The notes under the pieces are model-generated. The model had not been told where the DNA came from, did no database searches, and was given only the letters and a program-made list of their open reading frames with translations. This document shows positions 34,626 to 46,200 of a stretch of 64,000 nucleotides of DNA, one piece after another. The stretch is from Tupaia tana (lineage: Eukaryota > Chordata > Mammalia > Scandentia > Tupaiidae): the NCBI GenBank assembly GCA_026018925.1, contig JAKSZU010000003.1, positions 185,845,505-185,909,504 of the forward strand. Reading direction: 5' to 3'. The number at the start of each line of letters is the position of its first letter. Position 1 is the stretch's first letter. A program made the position numbers and the translations under genes.

Positions 34626-34867
34626 CTAAAGGATCAGAGGACGAAAAAATTAGGTCAAAACATTGTGCCAGAGTCGTTATGTTAGTTATATGAGGCTAAC
34701 TAACAGACACTTAAAGGAAAGGGCAAGGGATAGCAAATAAAAGTATGGAAAAGGAAAGTTGAACAAAATACTGTCATTACTGAGAATCTGACCTTTTATC
34801 CTCTAAACAGTACCTGAAGGAGTTGAAAGTCCCCAGTTAAAAAGGCACATACTACAGTAGTGACCAG

Positions 34868-35048
34868 GTTCAGGACTCAGGCTAGGCTGGGTTTTAATCC
34901 TGGCTTCAATGTGCATAAGCTGTGTGACTGTGGACAAGTTGCTTAGCCTTTCTAAGCTTTGGTTTTCTATCTGTACTATGGGGATGGTTACAGTACATTT
35001 GAGCATGGTTGTTGGGAGATCTAAATGAAATAATACATGTCAAGTCTT
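34868..35048 (+). mobile_element. MIR SINE, nearly full length
   Basis: Contains ttaatcctggcttcaatgtg, agctgtgtgactgtggacaa, gttgcttagcctttctaagc and tgaaataatacatgtcaag in order. Confidence 0.8.
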
Positions 35049-35811
35049 ACCTATGCCTGACTTACAGTTAATAAAGGTGATTCCCTTGGGAAGTGACTCT
35101 GCTAAGGCAGTAGTTATCTTAGCAGTTAAGTTAAACAGGCACAATTTTCCCAGGGACTCAACCACACCCTCTACTGTCCCACAATATCCTTTAGCCCTAG
35201 GAAACCTCCCAGGATGGACTGACCCCTACAGAATGCTGTGTAGCCTATAAACACCACCTGTAGTTCTGGGACAAGACATCATACGGGGCAACAGAGGTGG
35301 AAGCTCTCAGTCAGTGGGAAATTCAAGTCTAAGATCCCAAAACAAAGAGGGAAATAATCTCAAGATTCATGTTGTCTCTAAGAGAAAAGCAGGCTCACTT
35401 TCCTGCTCTCTGGCAAGGCAAAAATCTTCAGGAAAAAAAAAAAAGAGAGAGAGAGAGAAATAGGTTCATTGCTCAGGAGAAGTACAACTTTTCCTGACCA
35501 GACAACTGAGAGTTTTACAAGGGTGGAGGGACAAGTACCCTGCATGCACACACAAGAATGAGGAGAAACTGAGCTTAGGTCGGCTTTACAAGTCTCATGT
35601 ACATACACTATTACTAGATCTCACCCAGCAGACATGAGGAGCCACTCTGCAGGCTTTCCACAGGAAAATGGCTATGTTATGGAAAAATGATCAGGCAGAA
35701 GAGGTGGGAAGGAACACAGTCCAGACTACTGGTGGCTAGACCTTGATGTAAGGTATTGAGTAAGGCATGGTTAGAAGTAAGGATATTCAGTAAGATAAGA
35801 TAACCAATGAA

Positions 35812-35959
35812 GGGGCTGGCAGGTGGCGTGGTGGTTAAGGGCACCAGACTCCCACATGGCCAACTGTGGTTCAAGTCCCGGACCTGACAGCTTGCTTTCT
35901 CACTTTCCCTCTCTCTTTCTCTCCCTCTGTCTCTCTCTGCTCAAATTATAAATAAATAA

Positions 35960-35990
<31 letters not shown>
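35812..35990 (+). mobile_element. tRNA-derived SINE, form B, with GATA tail
   Basis: The head gggctggcaggtggcgtggtgg. A perfect 13-bp duplication gataaccaatgaa lies at 35799-35811 and 35991-36003. The tail changes from aaataaata to tandem GATA units. Confidence 0.88.

Positions 35991-35994
<4 letters not shown>
35961..35994 (+). repeat. (GATA)n microsatellite in SINE tail
   Basis: About eight tandem GATA units, merging into the target duplication, which itself begins with gata. Confidence 0.85.
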
Positions 35995-35995
<1 letters not shown>

Positions 35996-36154
35996 CCAAT
36001 GAAATGTGCAAGGAATCAAGGTGATTCCCAGATCTCTGGCTTAAGTTGCAACTAGGTAGAAGGTGGCTGCCTCTCCCTCAGTCCTCTCTCTCAGCAAAGA
36101 TTGTTCAGACCAAAATCCTTGGCTTTATCTTTGACTCCTCTCTTCCTCTCACAC

Positions 36155-36325
36155 CCACATTCCATCAAGTTAACATTCATTCAACAAATATTCACTCAGG
36201 CAGTGTTCTAGGTGCAGGGAATGTAGCGGTGAACAAACCAAAAATACTTGCCTTCCTGGAGCTGTATCTTCCAGAAGTGGGAACAGGTAACTGATAATGA
36301 TAAATAAGTAAAATGCATCATATAT
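36155..36325 (+). mobile_element. L2-type LINE 3' fragment
   Basis: Contains cattcaacaaatattcactca, ggcagtgttctaggtgcagg, cttgccttcctggagctgta and aataagtaaaatgcat in the order of L2 3' ends. Confidence 0.55.
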
Positions 36326-36413
36326 TACATCATAAGTATTAAGGAGTGGAGAATTGCAATCTCAGATAAATCTGTCAGCAAATTATATTGATTCTATCCT
36401 CAAAAAATTCCAG

Positions 36414-36592
36414 AGGTCCAGCCATGGTGGCAAACACTGCTAAGATACTGCACCCCATAGATTGGGACTACATGGGAGATCTAGGTTTGATTCCTGGTCT
36501 AACCTAAAGGCCAGGTGTGACACATGCCTCTCATTCAGTAGGAGACTGAGGTAGTATTATGACATAGTGAAATCTTGTCTTAAAAAGGAAGT
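36414..36592 (+). mobile_element. Chimeric SINE: tRNA-like head plus 7SL-like body (monomeric)
   Basis: The head has a clear B box (ggtttgattcc at about 36484-36494). The linker tggtctaacctaaa follows, almost the same as in the 34.4-kb copy. A diverged 7SL part then runs from ggccaggtgtgacacatgcc through ggagactgaggtag to gtgaaatcttgtctt. The shared linker shows that this is a family and not a chance junction. Confidence 0.7.
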
Positions 36593-36596
36593 CCTT

Positions 36597-36768
36597 GGGG
36601 ACCAGCAGGTGGCATGATGGTTAAGGCACTGAACATTCCCACATGGCCAACCATGGTTCAAGTCCTGGACCTGGTGGCTTGCTTTCTCACTTTCCCTCTC
36701 TGTCTCTCTCTGGTCAAATTAAAATAAGTAAAATGAATAAATAAAATTAAATAATCCTCTAAGAAAAG
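36597..36768 (+). mobile_element. tRNA-derived SINE, form B
   Basis: The head ggggaccagcaggtggcatga, a CT block, ggtcaaattaaaataagta tail and a degenerate duplication aaaagaaagtc/aaaaaggaagtc. Confidence 0.75.
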
Positions 36769-36769
36769 A

Positions 36770-36795
36770 AAGTCAGTCAGTCAGTCAGTCAGTCC
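36770..36795 (+). repeat. (AGTC)n microsatellite between two SINEs
   Basis: Six tandem agtc units separate a form-B copy from the following form-C copy. Confidence 0.85.
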
Positions 36796-37075
36796 AGAGC
36801 CAGCAGGTGGTGGTGCTGAAGGAAACTGGATTTCACGTGGCCAACTGAGTGATAAGTGATTCAAACCCCAGACCTGGCAGTTTGAAAGACATGGCAGGTA
36901 CATGTATATGCCCAAAATCCCGAGAAGAGAATGGAGGAGAAAGGACTGTGGCATGGCCTTCCATGCTGAGGGATGATTTCTTACTTTCCTCCTCTCCCTG
37001 TCTCTCCAGCAAGTACACATGCCCAACAGCAAAAGAAGCAAATAAACATAAAAAGAAAACCTACAAACAGACTTA
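36796..37075 (+). mobile_element. tRNA-derived SINE, form C
   Basis: The head agagccagcaggtggtggtg. The middle block cgagaagagaatggaggaga. The end gtacacatgcccaacagcaaa. Confidence 0.7.
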
Positions 37076-37644
37076 ATACAACATTGACTGTCACCACCAT
37101 GGTCCAAGCCACTATCATCTCTCAACAGCTTCCTAGTTTTGTAGTAGTCTGACTGGTCTCTCTGCTCCCACCCTTCCTCCCCTATAATTTTATCTATGTT
37201 TTGTATTTTAGAACTTAGGATAATGTCTAGTACATTATAGGCACTCAATACATATTTGTTGAATAAATATAAGGAAAAGAAAGTCTGATGGGATAGCAAG
37301 AAGACTAGAGAAAAGGGAGAAACTGGATGAGTGAGTTTAACATTGAATGAACCTCTCTCTGTGAGCTGCATGTAGAAACAGGCAGTTGGTAGAGAATTCA
37401 TAAAGCAGAGAGAACTCAGGGTATAGCTCAGAAAATCAGCTAGGAAAAACAGGACTGGACATATAGTATAGACTGGCTCAGAGAAGCGAGGACAGAACCT
37501 TGGAGAACACGAACATATAAAGGAAAGATAGATGAAATGGAGCCAGAGAGAAGACTAAGAAAGAATGTGCACAAGAATAAGGACGTAAGAGAAAGTGTTA
37601 GAAAAGCCAAAGCAAGAAAAGATTTCAAAAAAGAAAGTGGGTAG

Positions 37645-37795
37645 ACCCAGCTGTAGCAGCCTGCATTACTAGGTGCTGTGCTCTGCAGGCCAGGACCACA
37701 CGGAAGGTCCAACATCATGTTGCATGCCGGTAGTCCCAGCTGGGAGGCTGAGGCAGGAGGATCACTTCAGTAAGATTCTATTAAAAAAAATTAAT
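37645..37795 (+). mobile_element. Chimeric SINE: tRNA-like head plus truncated 7SL-like body
   Basis: A tRNA-like head (gacccagctgtagcagcctg) is followed by ggtccaacatcatgttgcatg, then ggtagtcccagctgggaggc and tgaggcaggaggatcac. It is shorter than the two preceding copies and lacks most of the linker. Confidence 0.65.
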
Positions 37796-38099
37796 AACGA
37801 AAAATAGAATATAGTTAAGAGTTTTCCACATCATAGAAAACTCAAGCAAGAGCACAGATGAAAAGAAGCAATTGGACTTGGCTATTAGGTAGCCAGAGGA
37901 CACACATTAGAACTATTTCACTGTATTAGTGGGTGAAGGAGCTTGACCATCCCAGGTTAAAGGATACATGGGTCATGGTAAAGATGGGATAACAATAAAT
38001 GTGTATTTCCATACAGTCTGGTAATAAAGGGTAAGAATATAAACAAAGGGAGAAGAAGAAAGGGAAATAACAGAAGTAGCAGTAACAGTAATATTACCA

Positions 38100-38268
38100 G
38101 TAACATTTATTACTAATAAATAACTTTTATACCAGGTATTCTAGGCAACTTACAATATTAATTCATTTAATCCTCACAAAAATTCTAGGAGGTAGGTATT
38201 AACATTCCCATTTTATGGAGAAGGAAACTGAAGCACAGAAATGCTAGGTAACTCATTTCTAAATAGAC
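38100..38268 (+). mobile_element. MIR SINE
   Basis: Contains aattcatttaatcctcacaa, aggaggtaggtattaacattc, ccattttatggagaaggaaac and atgctaggtaactcatt. Confidence 0.7.
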
Positions 38269-39424
38269 TTAAGCTCAGGGACTTGGGCTTCAAAGTCAGT
38301 TCTCAAAACGTTTGAAAGGATTGGGTAACTTTAATCTTTTCCAAAGTTGGGGAGAGGAGTCAGCAGAATGGGAAAATTGAAGACTAAAAGTGAAAAGCCA
38401 TGCCCTACAAAAGGAGTGGTGTCAAGAGCATGGGAAATAGGAGGGCTGGAAGGGCAGCAGGGACACCTCTGCTTCGGAAGCAGGGGAGAGCAGTAAGGAC
38501 GAGTAAACGTGTAAACCGCGTGTGGTCAAAAGCACTTGCCACTGCCAGGCTGCAACTTTGACGGCTCTGCTCCTGAGAAGTGTGTGGCCCATTACTGACA
38601 CTCAGGAATGCACTAGAAATGCCAAGGGCCTGCTGTGGAACAGTGAAAGCTGGAGGGGGTGGAAACCCTAAGTTCATAATGGAGCTAGGCAGAGTAGGTC
38701 TCTGATGTTTCCCTGGGTGTTTGGGGCTGAGAAGAAAGCTGAGGTGCAGAGAAAACAGCTGGTTTGGCTGATGGAAAACTGCAACTGGGTAGGATACAGA
38801 AATGACAGAGGGCACAAGGACTGGGGACTTGTGGGGCCAAGAAGAATGGCACTGAGCTGACCCGTCCAGAGATTCCAAGACAATTTAAATGCCTTCACTG
38901 CTGTGAGGAGTGGACATAACCACGAGTGTCCCTATGGCAGGCAGTCAAAGCAAGGAGAGGGCCTCGGTGCTGAGCAAGAGGGCAGTGAGCTGTGGGCTCC
39001 GGGGTGAACCAGAATAAAGTATTCTGGAGGGTGACTGATAACTGCCAAGAGAAGAGGCTCATGAGAGATGAAGTTCCAGGCAGTTGAAAAGGGTTTCAGG
39101 AACGCTGAGTCAATCTGGGGACCTGGACATAGGGGTAAAGTGGGCCTGAGCAAGCCACTCAGAAATGAGCAGTGGATTTAGGGCCTTGGCAGGCAGGGGG
39201 TGCGGGGAGATACACCCCTGGTGTCCACTGAAATGGCACAGTGTTTATGCTTATAAACCAAGGGGAGCCTCAAAGGGTTCTGGGTCTTTAAATAGCTCTC
39301 AAGGCAAAACTAAAGATCCTTACTAAAGGATTAGCTTTGTAATTATCCTAATTTGGGGAATTAGAAAGATTATACCTAAGTCAATGAGGATTTGACAAAT
39401 TTTACAAAGCCTACTTTTTAACAT
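38269..39424. other. Unique intergenic sequence
   Basis: Moderately GC-rich unique DNA beyond the proposed end of PPP1R21. A 157-aa open frame at 38405-38878 (minus) is not flanked by splice signals I trust. Confidence 0.4.
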
Positions 39425-39532
39425 TTTTTTTTAAATTTATTTACTTGTGATTTTCAAACCACCCTCTCGAACCCTGTTCAGCCACAAGGAAATCCAGCAC
39501 CTAAACTACCATGTCACCTGCTGGCCCCTAAA
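39425..39532 (-). mobile_element. tRNA-derived SINE, form B fragment
   Basis: Minus-strand head ggggccagcaggtgacatgg with a deleted CT block. It lies just past the proposed end of the PPP1R21 3' UTR. Confidence 0.6.
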
Positions 39533-39603
39533 GCCTACTTTAATAAGTTTCAGTTTCCGTTATCAAATTTTCATAGAGACTGAAAGTTTGATGTAAGTAT
39601 GAA

Positions 39604-40218
39604 TTTATTGACATGAATTTCCTTTAGCTATTATTTTAACACAGAAAGGGTACTGAAGAGCTGAAGACAATAATAAACCCACAAGATCTGAAGTTTGCAA
39701 GGCTCATTTTCTCCCCAAGAGAGAAAAAAAGGACAGAATATGAATAACTCTTTTAAAAAAAAAAATCTGGAGACTGCTTTCAATTATAAGAAGTAATGAC
39801 AGTGTGACAATTTAAGCATTTTATCCAGAAACATATATCTATTCCATAGATACCAAATTGATTACCATATAATTGATTTAAAATATACAAAATATTTGTT
39901 GTTCTTACATACTGAAATTAAAACCTAATCTTAAAAAGTACACAGTAAAAACAGCATAAGGAAACCTACAATATCCATGGTATATGTGTACTGTTTTCCA
40001 TTTTACTGTCAACATGAAATTCCTTATTTGTCTTACTGGCTACAAATATATTTTAAATGTTTCAAGGCCATTTACAACACCACTAGTTTACTAGGTCCAA
40101 CAACATTTCAGCTTCCTGAAGGCCGCCAGCGCTGGACTGGAGTTTCACCCCTGGCCCTGCAGCTCTATGCAGCAGTAGCAGCTCTGTAAAGAACAGTCGC
40201 CAACCAGCTACTTGAAAG
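39604..40218 (-). other. PPP1R21: Probable PPP1R21 3' UTR with candidate poly(A) signal
   Basis: This is unique AT-rich sequence directly after the PPP1R21 stop. The first canonical AATAAA on the minus strand is at 39609-39604. That would give a UTR of about 600 nt, ending just before a SINE fragment at 39425-39532. The end is inferred from the hexamer only. Confidence 0.4.
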
Positions 40219-40248
40219 CTATCGACTCTTGTTCTTTTTAGAATTTCC
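40219..40248 (-). CDS. PPP1R21: PPP1R21 last coding exon and stop
   Basis: The acceptor is ...tttgcacag at 40249-40250. It is followed by nine codons, GNSKKNKSR, and a TAG stop at 40221-40219. The basic C-terminal tail is short and highly conserved. The exon continues as 3' UTR towards lower coordinates. Confidence 0.93.
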   Translation of the reverse strand, partial: GNSKKNKSR

Positions 40249-43200
40249 CTGTGCAAAGAAAAAATATCAACAATAAGAACAGACTTCTAAAACAATAATT
40301 CACATGGGTTATAAACCGAGATGGCTGAAGACCATATTTCACTTTGGAACATGTTAGTTTTCAAGAGGAAAATAGCTGACAATCTTGCATCATTAACTTT
40401 TACTCAGTAATCACAAAGCAGTTTGCTACTTTAAACTCTCTGCAGACCTTATCCCTCCGGGAGCTGGATAAAGAAAGAAAAGAAGGTTATTATCCTGGAT
40501 TTAGCAAAATCACAACCATTCATTTTGACAAGGGAGTATAAGTTTCATGAAGCTGAATAATAAATTGTAGCCTAAAGATGTTATTTAAATAAATACCTTT
40601 TAAAAGTCTTAATAGATGATGATTTTGAATATGTACCAACTAACACCCAGATGGCACCAATGATCTGTCAAAAGTAAACTAAAATACTGGCTGACAACAA
40701 GTTAAAGGGAAGGTGTCTTTATGCCCAATCCACTCACATGTGGAGATTTAGACTTTGCAGTTTCACATAACTTCTTTCTGGAAGAGGTTCATTCCTTAGA
40801 AATACATCCTAATGAAATTCCTATATATTTAAGTGGGAAATGCTTGTAGAACATAGTAAAATAATACCAAATAGTTAAGGATGTTTACTTGGCACCCAAT
40901 GGAGACAATGTCAACTCAGCCATAAGACATTATAGCAATCTAAATCATTAATAAACCCGGGCGGGAGGGAGGGGTGCAAAATACTGGTATTTTTGAGTGG
41001 TCAAAGAAAGGTTAACAATTTTGTAAACTCCAAATTGAAGACAGGCCTCTTATTTAAGAGTTTTATTAATGCAGGTGTTTCAAGGAACAGATTAAAAAGC
41101 GGAGAGGACTTGAAAATTCCCTAACTTCCTAAGTAGCTGCAATCTAATGACCTCTGGGGCAATGAGCTTTGCTGTACTCACTATTTACCCTTCTCAATTC
41201 AAAAGCATGTATTTCTGCAGTTCTGCAGACTGACATTTCCCTAAAATCATTTCTACTTCTTTTCAAATGTTAGGTGCTAGAATAGACTTTTTCAAACTAC
41301 TGTTAAAATAAATTATACAGCTCATGAGAAAAAAAAAAAAAATCTCTCAAGTGTGTAGGATTTCTAACATGACTAGGAGTTAGATATTGCTCTGCTGGAA
41401 TATCAAGAGATCAAAAGGATTAAGGGAGACATTCTTCAAAAGGACCGATCCCCCTCCCCCCTACTTCCAAGCTCCAGTTTCCTGAAACATAATAACTGGA
41501 GAACTATAATCAGAACCATATTGGCTGGTTACTATCACCACAGAGATGGCCTTGGAGACACCCTCCAAAGTAGTGAAAGGTCAATGAATATCATGAAACT
41601 ACAATGACAAACAAAATTATATAATGCAGATTCCAATGTATCGACATGATACGTTTTCCAGGAAGACCCAATTAAGCAGAGGACTACCTACACTACCACC
41701 AGCAGATGCTAAAATAAAGCCATGGTTCATTCATCTCTAATTGCTCCCCTAGTGCACATGGCAGAAACTAGTACATGTCTGCTGAATCAGTAAGTGGCAG
41801 CAGCAGATCTCAAGGAGTGCAGGCTGCAGACAGTAAATTCTAGCTAGTGGAGGTTTATTATCTTAGTTACCAAAATGTGCTACGCATCCAGATGTATAGC
41901 AAAAGCGTATACCCATTGTGTCAGAATAACAGAGACACAGTATGTGAATACGTATTCAACCTACCTACCTACCTATCTATCTCAATTACCCACTATCCAC
42001 CGCCCTGGCCTGGACAAGCAGAGGGCTTCAGGAAAGGAAATCTCTGGAATTAAAAATGTGAGACATCCCTAGGTTACATGGATTATCTATGAGAATATAT
42101 TTTCTGATGGTTACTCTTCAACAGCACCATCTTAGATTCTGACATAAATAAAGAGCAATCTTCTCCCTAGAGTCTTTTGTGAGTCCTCCTAACTCTTAAT
42201 CAACAGTAGCTGAAATGCTCAAAATTCCAAAAAGCAGTGAATATAATATTAAGGTCTTAGATATCAGACTTTCTCAGCTCAAAGACATTTAATTTTGCTT
42301 TATGACAAGAGGACAAATGATATTAAAGAGAATGATTTAGAAACGCATAGACTCATGTAACCTTTCGCTCCTGAAATGTGTAACAATGAAGTATCTAATA
42401 TCGAATATATTAACTATTAAATCGCAGAGACTACCTCCCCCTCACATACCTTACTGGACATCTTTAGTGTGTCGATCTCCTCTCTCTGTTTGGACAACGT
42501 CTCATTCATGCTGCACAGGTGATCACTCATCATACTTAACTGATCCTCATAACTCCTCTTGGTAGTTGTCAGTTCATCCTACACAGCAAAGGAAAGGAGA
42601 CAAAAGGAACAAAAGGAAAATCAAGACCCCACTACTCGTATCACTCTGGAGCTTTTTTAATTCATTAAAAAAAGAAAAAAATCCAGAAAAGCAACCTATC
42701 AAGATAGTCTATCTGGACAATTAACATGAAGTACAAGACACAGGCCAAATAAGAGAACTAAGTTAAAAGAAGCAGGAAATTTTTTTTTTTCTCAGCCTTC
42801 AAAGTATGTTCTTAATTTCTTTGCAAGAAATGTAAGAATTTTCTTATATGCCAGGCATAAAATTGTTGGAAAATCCAGAAGGGCCAAATGATCTTTCCAA
42901 ATCCCCTTAGGTTTTCCTGAGCCCTCAGCAGCACCCAACAAGTTCCTACCATCCCACTGTCCCCACAGTAGCACTCCCTTGGAAGAAGCACCTTTCATCT
43001 TTCTTCCCACTTCTCATGCTCTCCTCAGCCCCCCTAAAATCTAATCCTGTGTTCTCAATTAATCTGATAAAATAATCTGAAATATGGAAGAAGTGAGTAT
43101 TGCTATGTGATGTATTTTTTTCCTTTGCTTGGCATCATGGTTTTTTTTTTGTTTTGTTTGTTTTTAACACGTTTTCTTAAAACATGGGTATAATAAAGAA

Positions 43201-46200
43201 GATAACGACTAAGGGAAAAACAGTTTGCAGCTCTACCTTTCAGCTTAGGTCAGTTTTATGAGTAGGGAAGAGAAAGAACAGAGTAATGTGTACAGAGCAA
43301 GCCCAAAGCCCACCATGATGAAGAGGAAAGAAAGGAAGGATTATGGTTATTATGTAGGTAAATGCCGACCATAAAACACTTTTAAATGAAAATCAAGTCA
43401 GAGGAACAAACAAAACCACCACTTTTTGCCTGACATAAGTAAGATGTCACTTTAAAATGTGTTCAAAATAAAGTAGCTAGAAAAAAAGCATGTTTAAAGG
43501 TCAAATGCCATTACTTTGGAAAGAAAATGCTGACTTTGCTGCCTAAGAATATGCAATGAATAAAACATTAAAACTGCTGAGGTAACACTTTTGAACACAC
43601 CTGAAGTCTGCTGATGTTCTGACTGGCAAGTTTCATCTCTTCTGCCAACGACTCCTTAGATTTTTCAGCTAATGCCAGCCTTTTTGAGAGTGCCCGGCAC
43701 TGTAAAATGTGAAAACATTCCATTACTACAGGGAGCATTTCCAAAACCAAATATGGTTCAGGGACGGTTACTAGAAAAAAACACTTTCCAAAGCCAGAAG
43801 CCATTCATTCGTTCCACAAATATCTGCTGAATACCTACAAGCATTACACCACACACCAGAATATGTGTAAAAAAAAAAGTGGCCCCTCCCTCATCATTTC
43901 AGTAATGAGGAAAATACACCAACTCAAGCTTAGCAGTGTTTCTTTCCTAGCTCTAACCTGGTGATCAGTGGTTAACAAAAACTTTCTACATTTGTCCTTC
44001 ATTTATACTTATACTGGATCCACTTTTACTTACATTGAATGAAAAGTGATTATTTCAAAAGTTATCAGTGGCTTCTAACCACCAATGTGGACCCTAAGAC
44101 ACTTTTCTTATGTTTCCAGCCCTTCATTAGAGACCACATTACAGGAGCAATCAAAGTTTTACAGCCCTGCTCTACAGATTATATTCTATCTACATAGGGA
44201 AAAAAATGAGTGCTGGACTGTAAAGTTCTCAGCTGCTTATTGGGGGGGTTCTACCAAACCTAGACTATCCAAAGACTATCTGTAAATCAAAAAGGAAAAA
44301 AATAAAAGAAAGAAAGGGAGATAAATTCTACTTCAAACTGTTGTTCAAGAGAGAGTGCAATTAAAAGGATCATTAAGGGCCAGCAGGTGGCAAAGAGGTC
44401 AAGGCAGCTGGATCCCACATGGCTGACTATGAGATTTGAGTCCTAGACCCAGTGGCTTGAAAATCACACAAGGCATGCCCAAAATCCTGAGAGGAAAATG
44501 GAGAAGAAGAGATTGCAACATGGCCATTTCTCCATGGGGTGATTTCTCACTTTCTCTCCCTCCCTCCCTCTCCCCATAGTGGGTGCACATGCCCTATAGC
44601 AAAAACTGGGAAAGAAAAAATAAATCACTAAACTTTCTGATAAGGCCATTAAGATAGACAAGAAGGATTTGCTGAGACACATTTGAAAACTATGTCAACA
44701 TCAGGCATCAGACTAACCATTCCAGTAAAGTCCTATGTTGCCAGGGAGGGTTCACCACTTCCTGTTTACAGATGAGGAAAATCTAGGGCAACTTAAAAAT
44801 TCTTGTATCTCAATTATGCTGAAGACATTTACTAAAATAAGCAAATCTCTTGGAAATAAAACATCCTTAGAAATTCCCCAGTTACTCATTTCTCACAAGA
44901 AAATTTCAGGACAGTTCAGGCAACCAAATAAACCACCTGCTTGTGAGCCAAACATCAACTGTGCACAGCACTGACCCTGACAGAGAGACAGACTCATGCA
45001 GGCAGGTCCTCATGCAGATAACAATCAAGTCTAGGACACTAACTCAGGAAGAAGATAGGGAACCAAACAATGAGGGTATGATTATCTGCCAAACCAGGTG
45101 GCTCAGATAACTCTACAGTAATTCCACTGCAAGTGATCCAGAGAGCTGCCTGCCCCTTTCTGCATTCCATCCAGCTGTCACTATTGATCAACTTACTGAA
45201 ATGGTTGCTGGCAAATGATATTGAGCTAGCATGTCATTTATTTTAGCAGGAAAAAGACACAAAGCCCCTCTTCATTTCTAGCAACTGGCCTCCTATCAAC
45301 CTCTCTATCTCCTCAGGAAAGAAGAAAATAACAGATAAAGTCCCAATAAAGGGTCTTTTCTTTTTCAATTTCCTTAACAATTTTAAGCATTATACTTCTC
45401 TGTCATCTATAACTGATTGTTCAATATAAAGTTTCAAATGAGAGGACTAGCAGTTGGCGTAATGGCTATATCGCTGGACTCCCATGTAGTCGACTGCGGT
45501 TCGAGTTCCGGATCCAGTGGCTAAAATTCACAACAGGTGCATGTGCGTGTGTGCCCAAGATCCTGAGAGGAGAATGGACAAGAAGGGATTGCGGCGTAGC
45601 CATCCCCCAGGGGGTGATTTCTCACTTTCTCTCTCTCTCTCTGTCTCTCTCTCTGTCTTGCTGGCGAGCGCACACACCCTATAGCAAAAACCTCTCAAAA
45701 AAAAAAAGTTTCAAATCAGAGACCTTAAAGGTATTCTGATATGTTCAACAGCATCCATTGTGTGTGTATGTGCTCACCAGAAAAACAGAAAGCGAGCAAT
45801 CACCTCCAAGGGGATGGCCACACAGCAATTCCTTCTGCATCCTCTTTGCAGGATCTTAGGCACACATGCACATGTGCCCAGAGTGTTTCAAGCCACTGGG
45901 CCTGAGACTTGAACGCGGTTGGCTGTGTGGGAGTCCAGTGATCCAACCACCATGCCACCTGCCAGCCCCTCTTCTAATTTTCTTGAGAAAATGAATTACT
46001 TGGTAAGGGAAGAAAATGTAACAATTACACATTTTAAAGGTTAAAATGATTACATTTTTCATTTTATCATTTACAGAAACTCATTTCCACAAACTTGTCA
46101 TTTAGAAACTGGAGACCGTTTGGGGCCAGCCTGTGGCATGGTGGTGAAGAAAGGTGGATTCCACTGGCATGTCCTGTTACCTGCAAGAGGACCCCTGCCT

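Noticed and set aside
36781..37401. 206-aa minus-strand open frame
   Set aside because: Half of it is a form-C SINE read on the opposite strand.
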